64,000 nt of DNA, from positions 62,001 to 126,000 of the forward strand of contig PBAX01000023.1 of assembly GCA_002716385.1 (NCBI GenBank), read 5' to 3'. The notes beneath the pieces were generated by a model that was given only the letters and a program-made list of their open reading frames with translations, made no database searches and had not been told where the DNA came from. Origin of the DNA: Phycisphaerae bacterium (lineage in GTDB: Bacteria > Planctomycetota > Phycisphaerae > Phycisphaerales > SM1A02). Position 1 is the first letter of the stretch. The number at the start of each line of letters is the position of its first letter. Shown in pieces: positions 54,256 through 60,809 of the stretch. A program made the position numbers and the translations under genes.

Positions 54256-55019
54256 TGACCCCTCTTCGTTCCATGCCGATTGTCCTTGGCCTCATGATGC
54301 TGCTTAGTTTTCCAGACATGAGCCGAGCAGAAACGACCGTGGTCTATCCTGTTCAGTCAGGATTGATCTCTGATGGATCCTGCTGCAGCCCATACGGCTA
54401 CTCCAACAGCACTTCTGCGACGTTTTCCCTGACAGGATGCTTCAGTGACCCCCACTACGGCTGTTGGAATAATCGTGAACGCGGCGCCTGGCGATGGGAT
54501 CTTGCAAACGCCCTGCCGGAAAACGCCGTCGTGACATCTGCCCATATTCACTGGGATCATCCGGATCTATGTGATGCATGGAGCGTGTATCTCTGGATTG
54601 ACGCCGGCACCCAGACCCTCAGCTCGAGTTATTGTCAACAGATTCGCAACAACCCGGATCAACAGTATTCGGAGCAGACGTACTACGCCTCGACCTTCTC
54701 ATGGGCTCTTGATGAATCTGTGATGGACGAAGCCTTGAGCGGAGGGTATCTGAGCCTCGTTAATCAGATTGGGTCCAGCGGACAGGGCTGCCTGATGCAC
54801 AGCCTCGGTACCGACGGAGTCCGAATCGTCATTGAATACGACCTGGAGACCTGCGAAGGTGACTTCAACCAAAACGGCGAGGTCGATGTTGATGACCTGC
54901 TCACTCTCATTTCGGCGTATGGCCTGGCGAATGAACAGTATGACCTCGATGGGAATGGCTTCATCAATGTCAACGATGTCCTGTTGATGCTTGGCTACTT
55001 CGGCGACAGCTGCGGCTAG
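54252..55019 (+). CDS. Secreted DNRLRE/CBM96-like protein with dockerin, paralogue 4
   Basis: Exported protein of 255 residues. ATG 54252 overlaps the previous stop as ATGA. The signal peptide ends near SRAE. The domain shows GSCCSPYGY and RGAWRWDLANALPENAVVTSAHI, the same layout as its three upstream paralogues. It ends in two dockerin-like repeats (FNQNGEVDVDDLLTLISAYG and LDGNGFINVNDVLLMLGYFG). It is the last gene of the coupled operon and is convergent with the sulfotransferase. Confidence 0.8.
   Translation: MMTPLRSMPIVLGLMMLLSFPDMSRAETTVVYPVQSGLISDGSCCSPYGYSNSTSATFSLTGCFSDPHYGCWNNRERGAWRWDLANALPENAVVTSAHIHWDHPDLCDAWSVYLWIDAGTQTLSSSYCQQIRNNPDQQYSEQTYYASTFSWALDESVMDEALSGGYLSLVNQIGSSGQGCLMHSLGTDGVRIVIEYDLETCEGDFNQNGEVDVDDLLTLISAYGLANEQYDLDGNGFINVNDVLLMLGYFGDSCG
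54837..54895 (+). repeat. Near-identical dockerin-coding segment, copy 2
   Basis: Second copy of the 59-base segment, in paralogue 4, 761 bases downstream of copy 1 with two mismatches. Confidence 0.85.
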
Positions 55020-55065
55020 TGGTTCGCCCTCACAACGGCCCCGTTCAAATTTCAGATAGATTCAT

Positions 55066-55905
55066 TCAAGCCAGCTCGTAGCCGTAGGCTTCAAGCTCGC
55101 TGCCAGCAACTGCCTGGAAGTCCTGAACCTGCTGATTCGTCAATTCATCACGCCAACGACCGACGGTAGCACTGGTGATCGGCTGGGCGAGTCTCTGATG
55201 TCGCTCGAAGGATGATCTTGCATCGGCCTGCACCTGAGTCGCCTCGAATTGGGACGACTCAAGCTCCAGATCAAGAAAGGCCATGACCTTCGCGAGGTGC
55301 AACTGAGGATCGCTGGTGAAATCCTCGTAGCGAACCGTATGCACGATGGGATCGTCCTTCACGGAAAGGCCTGCATCGATGCATCGTTTCCAATATCTCG
55401 CATAGATGGCCGGGGAATTCAACCTGACGTTCGGATGCTTCCGGGAGGAGCAGTAGGCATCCCGACCATCACGAACCACGTTCACGAATCTGGCATTCGG
55501 AAAATAACGGGTGAGAAAACCGATGTGCAGCACGTGCTGTGGGGTCTTCTCGATCAAGGTACGACCTTCATTCCTGGACTCGAGTAGCCGAGCCGCTCTG
55601 GTGAAGAAGTCGACGATGTCGGAAGACTCCGAGAACAGCTGCCGATTCTCCTCGCGGGACAAACCAAAATGATCCCTGCTGAATATGTTCCTCAAGGAGA
55701 TCAAGCCCGTCTCCTGCTGCATGCTGAAGAGCTTGCTATGCGAATTCAGAACTCGCTCCATGAGCGTGGTTCCACTCCGAGGTGCCCCCACCACGAAGAT
55801 GATCCGATGATCGCTGGTCTTCCTGGGTCTTCGCCAACTGATGTTGCGAAAGACCTGATGAGGCGCCTTGATGTAGGAACCGAGAATGACCTGTACGGAC
55901 TTCAT
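55066..55905 (-). CDS. Sulfotransferase family protein
   Basis: Protein of 279 residues. The 5'-phosphosulfate-binding P-loop of sulfotransferases is present as VVGAPRSGTTLMERVLNSH (about residue 37). The 3'-phosphate-binding region FVNVVRDGRDAYCSSRKHP follows near 137. It would transfer sulfate from PAPS to an acceptor that cannot be named; polysaccharides, lipids or tyrosines are options. It lies inside the secreted-dockerin island, facing the four-paralogue operon. No signal peptide is visible, so it acts in the cytoplasm or at the membrane face. Confidence 0.87.
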   Translation of the reverse strand: MKSVQVILGSYIKAPHQVFRNISWRRPRKTSDHRIIFVVGAPRSGTTLMERVLNSHSKLFSMQQETGLISLRNIFSRDHFGLSREENRQLFSESSDIVDFFTRAARLLESRNEGRTLIEKTPQHVLHIGFLTRYFPNARFVNVVRDGRDAYCSSRKHPNVRLNSPAIYARYWKRCIDAGLSVKDDPIVHTVRYEDFTSDPQLHLAKVMAFLDLELESSQFEATQVQADARSSFERHQRLAQPITSATVGRWRDELTNQQVQDFQAVAGSELEAYGYELA

Positions 55906-55989
55906 GTGGACGCGACCTCTTGCACAATCGAAAACTCAACCAGAGCCTACCACAAATGTCACACACCCCCTCCAGATCCACTCACCGAT

Positions 55990-56027
55990 AGAAACGCCCC
56001 TGGCTGAGTATGTACAGACCAGGGGCG
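55990..56027 (-). terminator. Hairpin terminator after the beta-propeller dockerin gene
   Basis: CGCCCCTGG (55995-56003) and CCAGGGGCG (56019-56027) form a perfect 9-bp stem. Read on the minus strand it is followed by TTTCTAT. It lies 30 bases after the minus-strand stop at 56057. The T-run is short, so efficiency is uncertain. Confidence 0.6.
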
Positions 56028-56056
56028 CAGGAAAGACTGTGTTTTCCTCGTGACAA

Positions 56057-57562
56057 TCAGTCGCCGCAATCATCCCAGTTCTTCAGGATGAAGAGAACAT
56101 CCGATACATCGATCGACCCGTCGTCGTTCAGATCCGCATTCGGTTGATCGGTGCCATAGGCCGAGAGAACCAGCAGCAGATCATCTACACCGACCAATCC
56201 ATCTCCCTGCACATCCGCCTCACAACGGCGGATCTTCATCACCATGCCATCGGATTGATTACCCATGGAGGTGTTGTTTGTAAATCCGCAGATATAGACA
56301 TGTCCATGCGAATCGACAGCCACATCGTGACTCTCATCCGCAAAGCCCGCATGATTCCAGAGCCCGGTCTCGATCACGTCCCCATCGGCGCTCAAGGAGA
56401 CCGCCATCTGCATGGCATCGATCCCGGCATCGACACTCTGGCTGTAGGTTCCCGTCAGCTCGATGCGACCATCCTCATGAGTTGCCATTCCGTTGATCAG
56501 ATGATCATCGTCTCCAAAGAGCTGCAGATTGACATGCGACCAATCAATTGAACCATTCGGTCCGACCTTCATGGCGAATATGCTTTTCGCTGGGAACCAG
56601 CACGCCCCACCGATGAGGACGCTGTCATCGGACTGCAGAGCCACATCCGTCACGATGATCGAGTCGGCTTCCTGATGGGAATACGGCGTCATCCACTTGA
56701 GGTCTCCTTCAGGCGTGAGCAGTGCCACATAGACCGATGAGGACCAGTTTCCTCCGGACAGATTCCCCGCCACTCTCCAATTACCCTGAGAGTCGACCTT
56801 GATGAACGATCTCTCCGAGAGACCCGTACCTTCCGGGTTGACCAGATGGGTCCATTGTTCGGTCCCGCCAGCATCGAGCGACGTGTAGAAGTGACCCGAA
56901 CCGTCCTGATCACTCCACAGACCACCCACCAGCACATCACCATCATCGTTCAATTGGATTTCAAGTGACATCTCGATACCCGACTCGACACGATCGATGG
57001 AGCTGGCCCATTCGAGGTTTCCCTGATTGTCCAACGAACGGACTTGAATCGATTCGTAGGCGATGTTGTCGACGATGCATGTCCGTCCATCCGGACCTGT
57101 GGTCAGGCGGGCCTTGTGAGCCGAATTCCATGACCCATTCAGGCCGTTGTCGGCGAACTCGCGTGTCCATTCCACCTCGCCCGTGGATGAGACTCTCGCG
57201 ACCAGCAGCTTCCGTTCAGTCCAGCCATGATCATCATCCTGTATCCATCCAAGAATGGTCACCGCCCCATCGGGCGCCTCGGCTGCATCCAAAAGCCAGT
57301 CATTCTCGTACTTGCTTCCTGCGAACTCGAGTGTCCATGCGGTGGACATGTCCGCCTGGACCCTTCGCACGGCGATATCCGATTTGCCCGATTCATCTCT
57401 CGTCTCACCAAAGGCCGTCACGCCGCCCGACTCACTTGGAATCAGAAGACGATAACTGGCATCCGATGTGATGTTCATGTAGCCGGGAGTCTGCAATTCG
57501 GCCACAGCGGGTGTCGCGATAGCACACAGGACCATACCTGTCGTTGTCTTAAAGCCCATCAT
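56057..57562 (-). CDS. Secreted beta-propeller-like (SBBP-type) protein with dockerin
   Basis: Exported protein of 501 residues with a GAGGAAAG site before ATG 57562 and a signal peptide ending near AVAE. The body consists of repeated units such as G-x-x-x-W-x-x-x-(F/I), D-x-x-G-x-(V/I)-x-(I/V)-x-G, for example SSTGEVEWTREF, DNQGNLEWASSI and DAGGTEQWTHLV. This is the pattern of SBBP/PQQ-like beta-propeller blades, probably seven. Two dockerin-like repeats follow (VQGDGLVGVDDLLLVLSAYG and LNDDGSIDVSDVLFILKNW). No catalytic residue can be named. It is divergent from the beta-helix gene. Confidence 0.8.
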   Translation of the reverse strand: MMGFKTTTGMVLCAIATPAVAELQTPGYMNITSDASYRLLIPSESGGVTAFGETRDESGKSDIAVRRVQADMSTAWTLEFAGSKYENDWLLDAAEAPDGAVTILGWIQDDDHGWTERKLLVARVSSTGEVEWTREFADNGLNGSWNSAHKARLTTGPDGRTCIVDNIAYESIQVRSLDNQGNLEWASSIDRVESGIEMSLEIQLNDDGDVLVGGLWSDQDGSGHFYTSLDAGGTEQWTHLVNPEGTGLSERSFIKVDSQGNWRVAGNLSGGNWSSSVYVALLTPEGDLKWMTPYSHQEADSIIVTDVALQSDDSVLIGGACWFPAKSIFAMKVGPNGSIDWSHVNLQLFGDDDHLINGMATHEDGRIELTGTYSQSVDAGIDAMQMAVSLSADGDVIETGLWNHAGFADESHDVAVDSHGHVYICGFTNNTSMGNQSDGMVMKIRRCEADVQGDGLVGVDDLLLVLSAYGTDQPNADLNDDGSIDVSDVLFILKNWDDCGD

Positions 57563-57877
57563 GTTCTTTCCTCAGTTTCCTGTTCATTACCGAAACCATC
57601 GTCATCCAGACATCTGGAATGACCTCTCAACGGACCTGCGGACGTCAGGAGAGGATCTTTCAGCAAATCTCCGGAATATGATCGACTTTCATAAATTCCA
57701 TCCAAATGCGGCTCGGCGCATCAACAAATGGGCGTGATGGACCAGAAACCAGCCCAGACAGACTCGCTCACCGCCAAATGCAAACTTCTCGACAACGTGG
57801 TTGAATACGCACTGTGAATTCGCAATCATGTGCTGGATCGCCCTGAAAATCACCAACATCTTCCGTGGGGGGAGAAC
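57563..57877. other. 315-base divergent intergenic region
   Basis: This gap lies between the propeller gene (minus) and the beta-helix gene (plus). No coding frame or RNA is recognised. It includes the near-palindrome TCCAGA-CA-TCTGGA at 57605-57618 (6-bp arms), which could be an operator for either gene. Confidence 0.45.
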
Positions 57878-59077
57878 ATGAACTGGAAAATGACTAGCTC
57901 GATTGTCCTGCTGACCTACTTCGCCGTAGCAAGCATCGCTCTTTCGGAGACCATATATGTGCCGGCGGATCATTCCACCATTGCCGCTGCAATCGACGCA
58001 TCCGATAACGGCGATGTGATTGAAGTATCATCGGGCATCTATAACGAGAATTCGCTGGATACTTCAGGCAAGTCCATCACCATCTTGGGGACGATTGAAG
58101 CGGATGGCACCCTGGGAACCATCATCGATGGGAATCTGTCTGGCAGCGTATTCCGATTCAATTCCGGGGAAGGCCCGGACACGATGCTCAAGAATCTCGT
58201 AATCAGAAACGGGGACAGCCCACAAGGCGGCGGCATCTTCTGCTCCGGAACCGATCCGACAATTAAAGGCTGTCTCCTGACCGGGAATTACGGATACACG
58301 GGCGGCGGCATCTCCTGCTACTACAGCGATCCCACCATCACTAATTGCATCTTCTTGAACAACTCCTCCGATACCTATGGTGGCGGCATCCGCTGCCTGC
58401 AAAGCAGCCCCGTCATCAGAGACTGCACCTTCATCGAAAATTCGACACTGCAGAATGGTGGCGGAATCTTCCTGACCAACAATTCGAATGCCGAAATCCA
58501 GAATTGCACGTTCACGGAGAACTTTGCCGGCCTCAATGGCGCAGCGATCATGGTGGAGGTGAGCAACGCCCAGCTTCTAGATTGCACAATCAAAGGCAAC
58601 ACCGCCAGCCAAAGCGGTGGTGGCGTCTATGTGATCAGCGGCAATCCAACATTCACGGATTGCAACATCAACAACAACGAAGCAGGATCCCGTGGTGGCG
58701 GGCTCTATTGCTCAACAAGCAGCCCATCAATAGACGGTTGTACCATTTCAGCCAACTACGCCGCCAACACCGGCGGTGGCATCTATTCCACGACGACGAG
58801 CAGCCCGCCATTGTCGGACAGCAATGTCTGCGCGAATATTCCCATACAGATCTATGGCAATTGGGATGACGAGGGCGACAATGTAGTCGCGGACGTATGC
58901 CCCGCCGACTGCATCGGCGATGCCACCGGAGATGGATATGTGGATGTGAATGATGTCCTCTACCTGCTTTCAGCATGGGGAACGAATGATCCAAACGCTG
59001 ACTTCGACGACAACGGCACAGTGGATGTCGACGACATACTCGAGTTGCTGAGTCGATACGGAACCATATGCGAGTAG
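57878..59077 (+). CDS. Secreted parallel beta-helix protein with dockerin
   Basis: Exported protein of 399 residues. ATG 57878 follows GGGGGGAG and starts a signal peptide (MTSSIVLLTYFAVASIALS); the ORF-track extension of 16 residues is not needed. The beta-helix opens with VPADHSTIAAAIDASDNGD and EVSSGIYNE. About ten turns follow of the form GGGI-x-C-x-x-S-x-P-x-I-x-x-C-x-(F/I)-x-x-N. A C-terminal pair of dockerin-like repeats ends it (CIGDATGDGYVDVNDVLYLL and DFDDNGTVDVDDILELL). The N-terminal motif is the one duplicated in the genes at 9778 and 60810. Function is unknown; polysaccharide binding or cleavage is possible. Confidence 0.82.
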   Translation: MNWKMTSSIVLLTYFAVASIALSETIYVPADHSTIAAAIDASDNGDVIEVSSGIYNENSLDTSGKSITILGTIEADGTLGTIIDGNLSGSVFRFNSGEGPDTMLKNLVIRNGDSPQGGGIFCSGTDPTIKGCLLTGNYGYTGGGISCYYSDPTITNCIFLNNSSDTYGGGIRCLQSSPVIRDCTFIENSTLQNGGGIFLTNNSNAEIQNCTFTENFAGLNGAAIMVEVSNAQLLDCTIKGNTASQSGGGVYVISGNPTFTDCNINNNEAGSRGGGLYCSTSSPSIDGCTISANYAANTGGGIYSTTTSSPPLSDSNVCANIPIQIYGNWDDEGDNVVADVCPADCIGDATGDGYVDVNDVLYLLSAWGTNDPNADFDDNGTVDVDDILELLSRYGTICE

Positions 59078-59135
59078 CGTCTCGATTGATGACGACTCGT
59101 CGAAATATGAGGCCAGACGAAGGACGGATGTTCGA

Positions 59136-60575
59136 TCAGAATTCGTACTGAAGCTGGGCTCGTATCAGCCACTGCCCCGACTGGTTGCCGTAGTCGGGAC
59201 GCCATCCATTTCCACGACCGGGCCAGAAGGCGACGCCCGGATTCGTGTCCGGATTGCCTCCCTCGCGATTGGCACCCGGACCTTGTGCCAGATTCGAGAA
59301 CGAATAACCGAAGTCGCAGGTCAACTTCACATCCTGGATTCCGATGGGCCACCAGTTGAAGCCAACAGTCAGCGTTGAAAGATGGCCCGTCTCACCGGGC
59401 AACTGCAACGAACCACGATAATCACTGATGTCACCGAGTTCGTACCTGCCGTACAACTGCACGTTTTCGGCAACAATCACACCCCCCTGTCCGATCCACC
59501 CCCATGAACCGATCGTATCCTGATCGAGATCCAATGCTCCATTGCGACCATTGCCTAGCACGAAGTATGTGAAGGCTGTCCAACCCTTGTCGAACATGGA
59601 TAAATCCACTGTGAATCCGAGACTTCGTTCGGCTTCAGCGTTGGCATACACCCATTCACGTTCGGAATTCTTGAGCATGTACCACTGGAACCCGGCACCG
59701 AGCATGAGACCGAATTCATCAGCATCCTTGTTGGTCAATGTGTCGAAGTCCGCATGTTCACCCGCCAGCACGAGCTCCGCTCTGGCAAGAATGCTCCTCA
59801 TGCGGGTTCTGTAGGCCCCCACATTCAACTGCCGTGGGCCGTCGTTGTACATGGCTCGCAGATGAAAAGGAGCGACATCCCATCCCAGCTCAAGACCCTG
59901 CGTCCAGGCATAGGTGAAGGCATGATTGACCATGGATCGTTCAACGGCCAGCTGATAGGCGCTAGGGACGATTTCCTCTCGAAGGTACGGACCCTTGTAC
60001 TGCCCGAGCCTGAAGAACATTCCATTGTCGAAACGTTTCTGAATGAAGGCGTTTTCTATGAACACATTCGATTCGGAACTGTAGGCCAACGTTCTCGTGT
60101 TGGTGGCCAGGGTCAATCGATAGGAGATCGATGGATCGAAGAGATGCCCATGGAAGTGCAGCTTCGATCGCCGGAGCTCGAACTGTTCCGTATCCTCCTT
60201 GCCCTCGGTCTGGCCCGGCATCCTGTTTCGATGATCCAGAATCCAGCGGAACTGCAGTTGACCCCGGAACTTGAGCAGGAATCTGTTGTCAGGGGTCGAC
60301 ACGAAGTAGCCATCCTCGTATCCGATGATCGTATTAACGCCCTGAAGACTGGATCGGGTATCGGCATCCGCCAGAACATTCAAGGCTATGTTCCTGATGT
60401 CCTCGGTTCGCTCTCGTGTCAACCAGTCTTCGTCGCGGGCAGCCTCCATCTTCTCAACCTGATCCCAGATGGCATCTATCTGAGCTTCGATGACATCATG
60501 CGATTCAGAGCCCCGTGCAATGCCGCAGAGGAGCACTGCCATCAGAGATATGAAGAGGAATTTGGAAGCAATCAT
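59136..60575 (-). CDS. OprO/OprP-type outer-membrane porin
   Basis: Exported protein of 479 residues. ATG 60575 starts a signal peptide (MIASKFLFISLMAVLLCGIARG), so the longer ORF-track start is not used. A short helical, charged N-terminal segment (HDVIEAQIDAIWDQVEKMEAARDED) may be a trimerising coiled coil. The barrel follows with the OprP-like opening LKFRGQLQFRWILD, ELRRSKLHFHGHLFD and FRLGQYKGPYLREE. The C-terminus is QLQYEF with the terminal Phe recognised by the BAM machinery. Phosphate or polyphosphate preference of OprP/O is family knowledge and not shown here. It is divergent from the M43 protease gene. Confidence 0.87.
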   Translation of the reverse strand: MIASKFLFISLMAVLLCGIARGSESHDVIEAQIDAIWDQVEKMEAARDEDWLTRERTEDIRNIALNVLADADTRSSLQGVNTIIGYEDGYFVSTPDNRFLLKFRGQLQFRWILDHRNRMPGQTEGKEDTEQFELRRSKLHFHGHLFDPSISYRLTLATNTRTLAYSSESNVFIENAFIQKRFDNGMFFRLGQYKGPYLREEIVPSAYQLAVERSMVNHAFTYAWTQGLELGWDVAPFHLRAMYNDGPRQLNVGAYRTRMRSILARAELVLAGEHADFDTLTNKDADEFGLMLGAGFQWYMLKNSEREWVYANAEAERSLGFTVDLSMFDKGWTAFTYFVLGNGRNGALDLDQDTIGSWGWIGQGGVIVAENVQLYGRYELGDISDYRGSLQLPGETGHLSTLTVGFNWWPIGIQDVKLTCDFGYSFSNLAQGPGANREGGNPDTNPGVAFWPGRGNGWRPDYGNQSGQWLIRAQLQYEF

Positions 60576-60809
60576 GTGGACACGGTAATGGAAGGGAAAA
60601 GAGAGGACCATATCGGCCATAAAAGCCTCGCAACAGCTTTCCCGAGCCCCGACAGAGACCCTGCTGCGGCTCTTCATGTGGGAAAATCTTGGTTTTCATG
60701 CATTCAATGACACGTTTGCACGATGTTTACAATCGGATTGTTGAATCATCAACCCAAATTCACCACAATGGGTTGGGTAGAGAATTCTAATTCTGGGGAG
60801 CGGACCACC
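60576..60809. other. 234-base divergent control region between porin and M43 protease genes
   Basis: The AT-rich gap must contain promoters for both genes. No ORF in it has a ribosome site, and no clean promoter pair or hairpin stood out. The ORF track extends the protease gene back to 60723, but those 29 residues lack a signal peptide, whereas ATG 60810 has both GGGGAG upstream and a signal sequence. Confidence 0.45.
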
